Shown in pieces: positions 1 through 9,618 of a stretch of DNA of 37,579 bases. The notes below the pieces were generated by a model. The model had not been told where the DNA came from. It saw only the letters and a program-made list of their open reading frames with translations, and did not search any database. Origin of the DNA: Jaenimonas drosophilae (Eukaryota > Euglenozoa > Kinetoplastea > Trypanosomatida > Trypanosomatidae); the NCBI GenBank assembly GCA_030849065.1, contig JASAON010001490.1, positions 1-37,579 on the forward strand, read 5' to 3'. Each line of letters opens with the position of its first letter. Position 1 is the stretch's first letter. Position numbers and translations under genes: made by a program.

Positions 1-890
1 GTGTCAGAATCCATCTGCGCTTTCTTCGTGGATGGTATAAGAATCCAACTGCGCATCACTTTTGAATGAAGCTAGGATTCATGCACGTACCACTTGTGGA
101 AGCTGTGGGATTGCAACTATGCTTCATTGGTGATGGATATGAGAATAATACTGGCGTATTAAAGTTATGGGGTGGCAGTAAGGTGCCAGACTATTGCAGA
201 GATGGAATACGAGGTGAATTATTCATATGTATATATAATATATATAAATATAAATGTATATATAAATATGAATAATCCTGTTCCTAGAGTGCAGGGACGG
301 CGAGAAGAGAATAAGCGATGTACAGTCCGTCGTGTCAGTTGGGCGTGCTCTCTCGCCTTTCCATGCGCCGCTACCTGTGGGGAATTTTCAGTGGCCATTA
401 CTTACTGCAACTTGCGACAATGCTAGGTTCCAATCCTTCAGCAATGTCAATCCGCCTGGCGGTGACAGCTGTCTGAAGGGGGATGGTGAGTGGGCATTTT
501 CGAAACCGAAGTCGACTGAAATAAACGTTTTGGAAATGTCTTCTGGTACTCCAGGGGGCGATAAAATGAGAGATAAGTCAAGGATAACAAAATATAATAT
601 AATTATATTTTTTTCATTTTTCTCAGCAGTTAAGCGGAGCACTGACTATCCGTAAACCAGATGAGAACAGGTAGACCAATTATTTCACACTCATTCAGCG
701 TCTCTGATCATTCACGTCTCTTCGGTTTCCGATCCCACTAGTATATATCACAAACGAGTGCAACGAAAATCAAATAGAAGTATAAGTTGCTTGATGCCAA
801 GTTCCTGGAAGCGGCTCTTGAGGATGCATGGTACTAAGTTTGCTGCATGACATCGGACGCAACTCAGAGTTCATGTTTTCCTGGAATCTG
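1..890. other. Gene-free left edge, nothing recognised
   Basis: This stretch has ordinary base composition and no open frame that reads like a protein. It contains an AT-rich patch at about 225-275 made of TA-type dinucleotides. Two near-identical 15-base words (6-20 and 40-54, one mismatch, 34 bases apart) sit at the very edge. A short frame is open to the left edge on each strand near there (plus strand ending at a TGA at 67-69; minus strand starting from an ATG at 56), so the end of one neighbouring gene or the start of another could lie outside the window. I cannot choose between them. Confidence 0.4.
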
Positions 891-899
891 AACGAACGC

Positions 900-3800
900 G
901 GTGAAACTAAGAAGGGTCACACCAACCGCCGCCCGCCCCCGGCGACCAATGAGCCTTGGCTGGGGTTTCGCGGATGGATCCCCGCAACCCCCCGCCCCCC
1001 CCCCCAAAAAAAAAAAACCTGACCAGCCCCACCGCCCAGCCAACTGTCCCTTAATCCACTAACATCTTCCCGCCGCCCAAAAAAAAAACCGCGCGCGCAC
1101 CGCAACCCACCCCCCCCCCCGACACCATCAGAAACGCGAAGCCCCCCAACCCAACACAAGCGATCCCCCAGACCACGGAGGGCCACGACCCGCCCGGCCG
1201 CCAGAATCGCGGCTCCGCTTTATATGCCATACAATGGCGCGCCATCTCTCCCCGAAGGGAAGAACAAAATTTCCACGAAGAACCCACAACGCCCAACGAG
1301 GGCCCACCCACCGAAGCCAAAGAGAGCCCCATGGCACCCCGGGCCCCCGGACAAATCGCAAGCGAGGAGGCACTCATGGAGATGCCGCGCCGCCTTCGAA
1401 TCCGGAAACGCAGGGGGGCGGGGACGGCCGGCACGGAAGGCACCCGGAACGCATCGCGGAGGAGCTGTGGGAACGGAAAAAGCGCCAACGCCAAGGCATG
1501 GCCACAGCCAACGCCCCCCCCCCCACACACACAGAAGCGCGTTTCCCAGCGCCGCGCAGGACGGCCGGATGACGGGCGGGCCATCGCCCGCGGCATCTTG
1601 CCGTTCGGCCGGAAGAAGGGGGGGGGGGGATTCCAAACCCCCAACCCATCGCCCACCAAAGGGGGCCCGCCGCCACAAACAAACCGCCGGAAGTGGAAGA
1701 GATGCCACCGGCCGAAAAACAAAGATTGGGCCCGCGCATGGAACACCCCCCTTACCCCCAACACGCGAGCGAAGAACCCCACGACCCAAACGAGCGACCC
1801 ATGGAGGCGCCGAGGAAATGGGCGCGGACAGGGCCAACCCAGCACGGGGGCGGGGAAGACGAGAAACCCCTTTGCACACCCCCACGCCGCAGGCAACACG
1901 GACGGGGCCGCGCGAGGCCAGATGCCCGCCACAAGGCCCCCGGCCGGCGCAACGGGGGCGGTCCAAAACCGCCAAGTCCCGCCCGGGGGGGGGGGTGGCT
2001 GGGGGGCCAACCCCGCCGGGGGGGCGCCGGAAGCAACCCGCAAGCGGGCGGAACAAGCACCGCCGACAACGGCACAGCCGGTCGCAAAAAACACGACCGC
2101 CCCCAACAAACCGCAGACGCAAGCCGGCGAACGTTCAAAAAGAAATTTGGCGGCGGACTTCCTCCAAAAGGCAAGACATCCAACATACAGCCGGACGAAA
2201 TCCACTGTAAAAATCTTTCCGGCGAGGCGAAGGCACCCCAACACCCGACGGTGCGCGGAGCGGGGGAGTTCACGAGGAGGCCGGGGGGAGAATGAAGCCC
2301 CCCCCCCCCCACACCGCCGGATCGCAGGCGTTTAAAAAGCCGGCAACCCGCGCCAAACCACAAAATACCGAATCGTGATGAAGTGATAGGGTGTCACATG
2401 CATCACGTGGAGGTTGACGAGGGATTGGAACAATGGAAATGGAACATTGGTTACGATACCTGAGATAAAAAGCACTTGATCTTCTTTCCTCCATACTACA
2501 GTATAGTGCGCACTTTCTCTGGAGGTGGGGAAACCCTTTTTTCACGCCCGCCCACCACCCTATTTTTCTCCCTTAACCCAACAACCAGAAGACGCAATGA
2601 AAAAGGCAATTTTTCCTTATTTTCTTCTTTCTCCCGAATGTATCCGTTTACGCGCCACGCGCGTAGATGTTACCAATTCTGGGCCTGTCCCCCCCTCTTA
2701 CTTTCGCAAAATATCCACACCACCCGCCAACCTAGTACCCATGTATGAAACCGGGAACGGGTGGGGGAATAACACACAGAAAACCCTTTTCCATTGTTTC
2801 AGCCGAAAAGAAAATACTTGATGAATGCCTCCCTTTCCAAAAAGGAGGAGGCAAAGCCACAGCCAAAGGAACCGAACGATAGCGAGGCAATGCGATATGC
2901 GTAGAACAGTGAGCGCAACGCGCTTAGCATTCCAGCTGAATTATTGCATTCTTCCTCTGCCCCATATCTCTGACTAGATTAGCGTGACACCGACGGTGCG
3001 CGATTCGGCCCCATCGGCATCGGAATGCGTGCACAAAGACCCGCGCCAGACCCCGTACGCGGCCATCCCATAGCCCCAAACCAACGTTTGCCCGCCAACG
3101 ATCCACGATCCAACGGCGCGGGGGGCAACGACTGCGGACCCCATATGGCCATTGCTTCGCAGCTGTCGATGGCGCGCTTATCAAAGACGGAAGGGCCGCC
3201 GCCCCTCGGCCACACAGCCCATACCCCCGACATGGAGACGGAGAAAATCTTACAGCGGGCGTGTCGAAAACTTGTCCCCCCCCCTCCAGAGCGCCACGAA
3301 CGGGAGACGAAACCCGCGACACACACGCCAAGCGAAACGGGGGCCGGCCAAACCCCCAAGGAGGAGCCACCGAGGGCCGCGCAACAGAACCCGCCCAAGC
3401 AGCGCAAACCCCAAACCGCCCCGGGCCCCGAAGACCTGACGACGCGGGCAAACCGCGACAGCGACGTAGCGGGCTGGACCCAGACGGTGTTTAACTAATG
3501 AAACGCGTGCGAGAGAGGCTGGGCAAACAGAAAACCCCGCCACTTCAAAGCGGCCGCGGGTCCCCACCGGGCTCGGGAAGCATGCGGCAGCCCCCTTCGA
3601 GCTGGGGCTGTGGGAGGGGTGGGTGGGGGTGTCAACACGCCGCTTGGGAAGACGGAACCTCACATTGCGACCTTGTGAGATAGAGGGGCGGTGGGTAAGA
3701 TGATCGTCCGCGTGCCGAAGAGAAGATGCACCGGTGGAGCTTGTTCTTTGGGCGGTCCAGGAAGAGCGCGCACACCTGCCTACGCTAACGGACACCGGCG

Positions 3801-5390
3801 CCGCTACTTTGGGGAAGCACAGGTCCGACCGGGAGTGAAGTTTAGTGGAGAACTTGGGTCTCATGGAGGCATGGAGGGCCGCTACTCACATATAAGTACC
3901 CAGTCGACGCGGTGTAGGGAGTGCATGTGCGCGACAACCCGCGCACAGGCATGTTCCAACTCGGAGTTCAAAGACCAAGCCGCAAATGAGATCAACGCGG
4001 GGAAACTGGCGCCGGATCGTGCACCCGGAGTCCCCCACAGCGAGGGCGGCGGGAATGAATATGATGCGTTAAAGAGGCGGCGGCCGCCTGAAACTTCGAA
4101 GGCGGGCGGCCGGGGGGGGGGGTGCGTCTGCCCACCCACCGGTTTGTGTACAGCAACCGGCCTCCGCATGCTATCCCAATGTGGCACCGCCGTGCGAGCA
4201 AGGGGGGCGCTCGATGGCAGCACCGGCAAGCGTTGTCTGATGGGACCTGGAAACGCTGCCGTCGGGAATAAGACAGAGGGCCGTGCTGGTGGCCGATGTT
4301 GGGGAACAGCAGACCGGAGGGAACGCCGGAGCTGCAGAGGGGGGCGAAGAGATGTTCTGTTGTGTGAATGGATCGCCGGTTGTTGCTTCCGCTTTATTGG
4401 ATCAAGTCCGCGGTAATTGGTGATGTGTAGCTGTGGAATGGTCGCGTGCGAGATTTTTGGCTGTTCCTTTTGCGCGGGTTCTGATGGGGGGGGGGATCGC
4501 TGATTGTGCGAATCCTTTGTGCCGCGTCAGGTTGGGTGCGGTGCAGGAAAACCATTCCCTCCGTTCGATGGGTGGGGTCTCCCGCGAGATTTCATGACGA
4601 AATCCACCCCCTTTATTTCTATTTTGTTGGGGGCGCTTGCATTTTTGCGTGTTTCTTTGCTTCCCGGGGTGGGGTGGGCTGGTCATGGTGGCGCCAACTA
4701 GTGGGAATCTGTCCCGATTCTCCGAGTTCCATGTGGCCTCGGCTTGCGAAACTTTCCGGGTGTGGACGTGGTTGGGACTTTTCTTTCTTATGGCATAGGG
4801 GGAAGAAGGTCAGGCGCTTGATACGTCAGGTGCTTCGTAACCTGCTGTCGCGCTTCGATTGCATGTGTGTGTGTGTGGGGGGGGGGGCGATTCTCCCCGA
4901 GGTTTGGGTTTGGGTATTGTGTTGGTGGTTTGGGTTTCGGGCGGGGGGGGGGGGGGGCGGCGGCTCCTTTTGAATTTGTCAATCTGAATGTGGCGCGCCA
5001 CCTTGGGAATGCTATGGGTTTATGTTCACTTTGTTCGTGGGCGATGGTCCGGCATTGGGTTGGCTTAGTGAAGTTGGCATTTTGCGTTGAAAAGGGTGTG
5101 TTGCTGGATCCGCGTTCTTGGTGGTGGGGCTCGGCTGGTTGTTGGGGCGGTTGTCTTGAGGGGTCGTGGGGGTGGGGATGTTTTGGTTGGAAAGGGGGGG
5201 GGGGGCTTCGATGTTTTTTGGCGTCGATTCTGAAGTGGGGAAAGGAGGATGGCGGAAGGTGTCGCGGGGTGTGAAAAATAACTGCTTGCTGGTAGTTTGC
5301 TTTTGCGTTGGGGAGATAGCTCTGGAGCACCTCATTTAATTGTTGCTTGCTTTTCTTCTTTATCAAGTTGTTTAAAAGTACGTAGGAAGG
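900..5390. promoter_or_regulatory. Probable divergent strand-switch region (array start)
   Basis: The DNA is GC-rich with strong strand asymmetry that changes sign. From about 900 to 2340 the plus strand is nearly T-free in many 60-base lines, rich in A and C and in C-runs. About 2340-2980 is more ordinary and partly pyrimidine-rich. About 2985-4330 is GC-rich and mixed, turning from C/A-rich to G-rich near 3480. From about 4430 to 5300 the plus strand is A-poor and G/T-rich. Thus the G/T-rich strand reads leftward on the left side and rightward on the right side. G/T-rich tracts have been described at RNA polymerase II start regions in African trypanosomes, and divergent switch regions often coincide with replication origins. 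The array begins immediately to the right. The bidirectional promoter role is inferred. Confidence 0.55.
4877..5205 (+). repeat. Cluster of long G-runs
   Basis: Three uninterrupted G-runs occur at 4877-4887 (11 G, after a GT dinucleotide stretch), 4943-4957 (15 G) and 5194-5205 (12 G), with many shorter runs of 3-5 G between them. The density of G-tracts on one strand would allow G-quadruplex formation. Homopolymers of this length are also prone to sequencing error, so exact lengths are uncertain. Confidence 0.7.
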
Positions 5391-5394
5391 GTTG

Positions 5395-5808
5395 ATGGAA
5401 CGGTATCTCGTGATAGCTAGCGGTGTCATTTTTTCGACTTCACTGTTCGTCCTTGCAGATGGACTTGCGATGGCGCGTGGAAAGAGCCTAAACTATGACT
5501 TTATGATGTGGATGCCACTCATCCTGTCGCTCTGTGCTGCCATGCTCCTCTTCTTGGTTGATCCACAGCATGTGCTTGCGGATGAAGTCGATGGCGAAGA
5601 CGAAGTGCAGAAGTCGAAAATTGTCTTTTTTATTTCTGCACTAATGTCATTTGCCTCTGTAGCCATTGCTGTGTGGAAAATGATAAACCCATTCATTGAT
5701 CAAGGTTGTCCCTGGCCCGGCGCGGCCCTTGTTGTTCAGTCGATTCTGGGAACCTTATCTGGTTGCATCATTTTTGTTTGTCGACATCAGCGTGATGCTG
5801 ATGATTAA
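5395..5808 (+). CDS. TMEM50/UPF0220 family membrane protein
   Basis: This 137-residue protein is close in size to human TMEM50A (157 residues). Four hydrophobic segments are visible at about 5-24, 38-55, 77-96 and 108-127. A short acidic loop (ADEVDGEDEV) lies between the second and third. The last helix begins with WPGAALVVQ, which corresponds to the conserved YPGIAVFFQ segment of TMEM50 proteins. Family members sit in the endoplasmic reticulum and Golgi membranes; yeast and animal relatives are tied loosely to trafficking, and no enzymatic role is known to me. The start is the ATG at 5395; a TTG codon just before it should be ignored. A pyrimidine tract at about 5336-5364 followed by AG at 5366-5367 gives a plausible spliced-leader acceptor. 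It is the first recognisable gene of the rightward array. Confidence 0.82.
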   Translation: MERYLVIASGVIFSTSLFVLADGLAMARGKSLNYDFMMWMPLILSLCAAMLLFLVDPQHVLADEVDGEDEVQKSKIVFFISALMSFASVAIAVWKMINPFIDQGCPWPGAALVVQSILGTLSGCIIFVCRHQRDADD

Positions 5809-5916
5809 GTGGGAACGCGTATTTGATGCTATGCGATGGAATTGTGTTCTCTGACTAAGCCACTGCCAATGTAGTCTTTGTTTCTTTCTGTTTTTTTAAT
5901 TTGTGGACTATAGAGA

Positions 5917-7791
5917 ATGACTTCAGCCGCAGATTTGCCATCGGAGAGACTCCACAACATCAAGGCCTCAATTCATTCTTTTCTCACTCAGTCTAATGTC
6001 TATGAGTCAATTAGGGACATTGTGGATTCATACATCGTGGATAATGAAGGGAGTGCAATTTCTACAGAGAGTCCAGGTGACATTATGAAAATCATAAAGG
6101 AGCGTGGGGTTCTACAAACCTTGCTTCAAAAGATAAGAAATGATGCACCATTGGCGTCTGATGCCACGCCGAAAAGCTTCCCAATGAAGGAGGGTGATGT
6201 GTTTCTCCATGTTAGACTAAAAGGAGGGCGAGCATTTTTAGACAACGTCAATGTGCTCCAATCTGCAGTAAAGAACTATCGTCTATTCGCCGCTTTCCAC
6301 TTTGGCTCTCAGAAGTTCAAATCTCAACCAACAGAATGCACTGGCAGCCCTCATTTCGCTGACGACTGCCTTTTTCGTATTGATGCTGGGTTGTTTGGAT
6401 TTTCTCGCGAAGAGTTACTGGAGGTGTCAACTCCTTTTCACATTGCTGTGTATCGCGAGGACCTCCTGCAAAATGTATCTGAGGTTGTGGGCCAAAATGT
6501 CGTTGATTGGCGAAAGGTCTTGAAAACAGGATACTTGGGGCTAACAGTTGAGCTTTGTGGATCAAATGCAGGGGTTCCATCTGGGATTCTTGACATCGAT
6601 TTGGAATTGCTGTCATCGAAGCGGATTCGGTATAAGGAGGAGGAAATATCGATGCGATTGGAGCAGCAGCGAGTTGCGATTACTACGTCAGACAGGGAGT
6701 TTTTGCTGTACTCACGAAGGTGGTGGGGGGAATTTCAGGGATCATCTCCCCATGTGACAGGGAGAAAAGTGAAACTATTTGCGCCTACTTCAAATGGACG
6801 AATGATACCCGTTACGCACTTTGTATCACCCATTCAGTGCGAGGCTGGAATTGATTCTCCACTGGAGGCAGCACGTTTCGTGTCTTTGTTTAAGCTGCCA
6901 AATCCGTCATCGTCAATGGTCTCACTACCTGACAACTCAGAGTCAAGTACATGGCTAGCGCCGGCTGTTTTTCTTTTCCAGCGACAGGGTCATCCCAACA
7001 ACCATTCCGCACTACTATGCTCTCTGTTCCTTGGGTTTGGCATAGATTCGTTTTGTGCTGTGGGTACAGATAAAAGTGGGAGTATGTGTTCATTTGTTAT
7101 TACTCGGGAGAAGAGAGGTGGATCCATTGAGGTATCATTTTGGAATCCTGTGGATGCTGATCGAGGTACTTGTCAGAGTCAGCAAATGTTTTCTACAGTG
7201 GATTGCGTCTTCAACAATCGCAGTTTCTACGCCAATATTCAACGAACCAATCTGATATCTGATATTGGATTTGATTTCGATAATGAAGAGACGTGGAAGG
7301 CGATCAACCCCTTGAAACTCCGCATGGTTCCCAAGGATCCTTCCCCTCCAGTGTGCTTCGAATATGTAGATTGCAATGGAATCGAGAGGCCGCTGGAGGT
7401 GAACCTGCGCTCACATATCACAATTTATAGAGATTCATTTGGCATGCCAACAACTTTTGATGACAGCCTCTCGTATGCTTTAGCGCAAGCATTAGATTCA
7501 TACGAGCGACAGAGTGTGCTAGGGAGAGCAGAGGACTTTTCTCTCTTTGAACTGTGCGTTAAAGGAATTCTCGGACCTGGGAGGACATTCAAGGCCATTC
7601 CGATAAACATTTCCCACAGTGACGATGCACAAATTATGTCTATCATTAGAGCTCATGACGCTGGCAAGGAAATCATAGAAACTGCTGCTGACGACGTTAA
7701 GTTCGGCGTTCGAGTTAAGGTGTTTCCTTTCCCAGAGCGCATTTTCTCCGTCTGGGCAATGGTTGCCGTCTCCTATCGCGTCAGTACTTGA
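5917..7791 (+). CDS. CEP76: CEP76-like centriolar protein
   Basis: This 624-residue protein aligns along its full length with animal CEP76 (about 659 residues), which restrains centriole duplication and belongs to the ciliary C2/transglutaminase-like protein group. Visible landmarks are an N-terminal helical region (1-80), a C2-like region (about 90-235, with GGRAFLDN near 103-110), the YSRRWWGEF segment at 265-273, a degenerate transglutaminase-like core near 345-420 (HSALLCSLFLGFG) and a C-terminal domain ending VFPFPERIFSVWAMVA. In human CEP76 the core contains GDCEDH; here the aligned residues are GHPNNH, so the Cys is Pro360. The later His position is Cys391 and the acidic position after FW is Asn410. 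The fold is likely kept as a binding module without catalysis. AG at 5912-5913 after a T-rich tract lies three bases before the ATG. Confidence 0.93.
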   Translation: MTSAADLPSERLHNIKASIHSFLTQSNVYESIRDIVDSYIVDNEGSAISTESPGDIMKIIKERGVLQTLLQKIRNDAPLASDATPKSFPMKEGDVFLHVRLKGGRAFLDNVNVLQSAVKNYRLFAAFHFGSQKFKSQPTECTGSPHFADDCLFRIDAGLFGFSREELLEVSTPFHIAVYREDLLQNVSEVVGQNVVDWRKVLKTGYLGLTVELCGSNAGVPSGILDIDLELLSSKRIRYKEEEISMRLEQQRVAITTSDREFLLYSRRWWGEFQGSSPHVTGRKVKLFAPTSNGRMIPVTHFVSPIQCEAGIDSPLEAARFVSLFKLPNPSSSMVSLPDNSESSTWLAPAVFLFQRQGHPNNHSALLCSLFLGFGIDSFCAVGTDKSGSMCSFVITREKRGGSIEVSFWNPVDADRGTCQSQQMFSTVDCVFNNRSFYANIQRTNLISDIGFDFDNEETWKAINPLKLRMVPKDPSPPVCFEYVDCNGIERPLEVNLRSHITIYRDSFGMPTTFDDSLSYALAQALDSYERQSVLGRAEDFSLFELCVKGILGPGRTFKAIPINISHSDDAQIMSIIRAHDAGKEIIETAADDVKFGVRVKVFPFPERIFSVWAMVAVSYRVST

Positions 7792-7890
7792 AAACTATCC
7801 AGAGCTATTTGCCCAATCGACTCACAAAGTCTATCTGCTGATATTGAGAATTGCCACCGTTGTGCTCAAACGTGTCCTCTTTTGATCAAG

Positions 7891-7911
7891 CTCTTCTGCT
7901 TATTTCCCAAG
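7891..7911 (+). other. Probable spliced-leader acceptor for the helicase gene
   Basis: A pyrimidine-rich stretch (7891-7908) ends in AAG with the AG at 7910-7911, three bases before the ATG at 7915. The tract lies inside the reading frame upstream of that ATG and so argues that translation begins at 7915 and not at the TTG at 7882. Confidence 0.5.
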
Positions 7912-7914
7912 ATA

Positions 7915-9471
7915 ATGAGGCATTCTGTACATTTTTTTAGGAGTGTGCTTGCTGTCAGGCAGACTACACACTGCCCATCAAGGTACAGGAGCGTGGCGTA
8001 CACTCAAAGTTTTAACAGCTTCTGTGCGACTCGTGCATTTTCATACCGTTGGCTTTCCACCCCAACATCTGCTCGTACTTCCTCCCAAGTATCTGTGACG
8101 GACCATAAAGGATCGCCCATATCCATTGATCCTATTGCGCAATTTGACCAGTTATCAAACTGTCCTGTATGGCTCACAGAAGCGCTGAGTGAACTGAAGT
8201 ACCCTTCGCTAACTAGCATCCAGCAATACACAATTCCAGCGCTGAACGATGGCCATGATCTTATTGGCTTGGCACCGACTGGATCAGGGAAAACGATAGC
8301 TTTCGCTGTCCCAGCACTGGCGAAAGTGTCAAGGACATCGGACGGGTCGCCTTCTGTACTTGTCCTCGCACCAACGCGTGAGTTAGTGCAGCAGACAACA
8401 GAGGTTTTTGAGCGACTCTCAAGGGGCGCGGTTCGTGTCTGCGAAGCGTATGGTGGATTTCCCCGAGATATTCAGGCAAGACGACTCCATAGTGGCTGTG
8501 AGGTGCTTGTGGCATGCCCAGGGAGGCTCAAAGATTTTCTTGATGCAGGGGACGTGTCGCTAAAAAACCTTCAGTTTCTGGCGTTCGACGAGGCAGACAG
8601 ATTGCTTGACATGGGGTTTCAGGTGCAACTAGACGAGATTGTCAGCCATATTGATACGTCATCACAGTCACTCCAGCGGATGATGTGGTCTGCAACGTGG
8701 CCGCACAGTGTTCAAGCATTGGCGCGGACCTACCTCTCTGAGAAGCGCCTCCTCATCAGAGCCGGAACTGCAGGAACAGGTCTGCAAGTCAATGAGCATA
8801 TTCAGCAAAACATTATTTTTGCTACTCGGCTTCGTGATCGAGTTGAGAAACTTGCTGAATTGATCGAGTCAGGGAAAATTGATGATAGTACGGCAAAACT
8901 GATTCTTTTCGTCGAACGGCAAACAGATACGGAAAATGCTTCTCAAGCGCTCAGCCGACGGCTGGGAATCGACTCAAAGTTTGTTGGTGTCATCCATGGC
9001 GGCTTGTCGCAACGGCAGCGTGACTCTGTGATGCGCCGATTTAAAACGAATCAAATCCGACTGCTGGTTGCCACCGATGTTGCCTCGAGAGGGTTAGATA
9101 TACCAGATGTAACGTGTGTTGTAAACTTCCAGGCGCCAAAGAATATTGACAGCTACTGTCATCGCATTGGACGGACTGGACGTGCCGGGCGCACTGGGGA
9201 GGCGTATACTTTTCTGAGTGATGAAGATGGTGGCATCGCGTCTGAGCTTGTTGACTATCTGAACCGCTGCAAGATGGATGTTCCGCAACAGCTGACTGAC
9301 TTGGCGACTCAGCACAGGCGTCTTAAGTCCCAGTCCCAGTCTCGCTCAAGCTCTAACTGGGGTAGCCGATCTTCACGGCGCTTCGCGAGCTCCAATAACC
9401 GCAATTTTCACAGTGTCCGCCGCAGCTCTGGTGCAGAGGAGAGCAGGAATTCTTCGGGGTGGGCTGTGTAG
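7915..9471 (+). CDS. DEAD-box RNA helicase, probably mitochondrial
   Basis: The 518-residue product carries the full DEAD-box set: a Q-motif region (about 78-105), Walker A APTGSGKT (120-127), PTRELVQQ, the GG and PGR motifs (CPGRLKDF), DEAD at 225-228, SAT at 259-261, RGLD and HRIGRTGR at 416-423. It would unwind or remodel RNA using ATP. The first 50 residues are rich in Arg, Ser and aromatic residues with almost no acidic residues, which suggests a mitochondrial targeting peptide. The C-terminal 70 residues are Ser/Arg/Asn-rich (SRSSSNWGSRSSRR), a likely RNA-binding tail. Kinetoplastids have a mitochondrial DEAD-box helicase of similar size involved in RNA editing (KREH1/mHel61); this gene could be that one, but I cannot prove it by motifs alone. 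A cytoplasmic Dbp2-like helicase is the alternative. Confidence 0.93.
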   Translation: MRHSVHFFRSVLAVRQTTHCPSRYRSVAYTQSFNSFCATRAFSYRWLSTPTSARTSSQVSVTDHKGSPISIDPIAQFDQLSNCPVWLTEALSELKYPSLTSIQQYTIPALNDGHDLIGLAPTGSGKTIAFAVPALAKVSRTSDGSPSVLVLAPTRELVQQTTEVFERLSRGAVRVCEAYGGFPRDIQARRLHSGCEVLVACPGRLKDFLDAGDVSLKNLQFLAFDEADRLLDMGFQVQLDEIVSHIDTSSQSLQRMMWSATWPHSVQALARTYLSEKRLLIRAGTAGTGLQVNEHIQQNIIFATRLRDRVEKLAELIESGKIDDSTAKLILFVERQTDTENASQALSRRLGIDSKFVGVIHGGLSQRQRDSVMRRFKTNQIRLLVATDVASRGLDIPDVTCVVNFQAPKNIDSYCHRIGRTGRAGRTGEAYTFLSDEDGGIASELVDYLNRCKMDVPQQLTDLATQHRRLKSQSQSRSSSNWGSRSSRRFASSNNRNFHSVRRSSGAEESRNSSGWAV

Positions 9472-9566
9472 GATGTTCACATTGACCAACCAATAACTGT
9501 AAAAATACATTTTGCAACTTCTATGGATACCCTCATTAGTTTATGTGGTGCGGCGGATGAGATGAG

Positions 9567-9602
9567 CCCTTTTTTTTCTCTGTTCAACTTTCCTCACTGT
9601 AG
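9567..9602 (+). other. Probable spliced-leader acceptor inside the long Sua5 frame
   Basis: A 34-base pyrimidine-dominated tract (CCCT, a run of T, then CTCTGTTCAACTTTCCTCACTGT) is followed by AG at 9601-9602, a textbook trans-splicing acceptor. It lies between the first in-frame ATG (9523) and the second (9619), so it selects 9619 as the main start. Confidence 0.6.
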
Positions 9603-9618
9603 CATAGGATACGCGCCA

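Noticed and set aside
1051..2244. Long minus-strand frame (397 codons), with other long frames on both strands between 900 and 2340
   Set aside because: The region is almost without T on the plus strand, so stop codons are rare on both strands. Translations are low-complexity Pro/Arg/Gly/Ala chains with no domain.
2597..2821. Small plus-strand frame after a pyrimidine tract in the array-start region
   Set aside because: An acceptor-like tract and AG precede ATG 2597, but the 74-codon translation has no recognisable feature and the tract may be chance in a pyrimidine-rich patch.
3691..4416. Plus-strand frame of 241 codons
   Set aside because: GC-rich region with Gly/Arg-rich translation, no domain, no plausible acceptor, and overlapping frames on the other strand of equal quality.
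4788..5429. Minus-strand frame of 213 codons
   Set aside because: It is the complement of the G/T-rich tract, giving Pro/Thr/His-rich translation, and it overlaps the TMEM50 gene.
7882..7914. TTG start for the helicase, and similar TTG/GTG starts at other genes
   Set aside because: Eukaryotic nuclear genes normally start with ATG, and the pyrimidine tract with AG lies in this segment.
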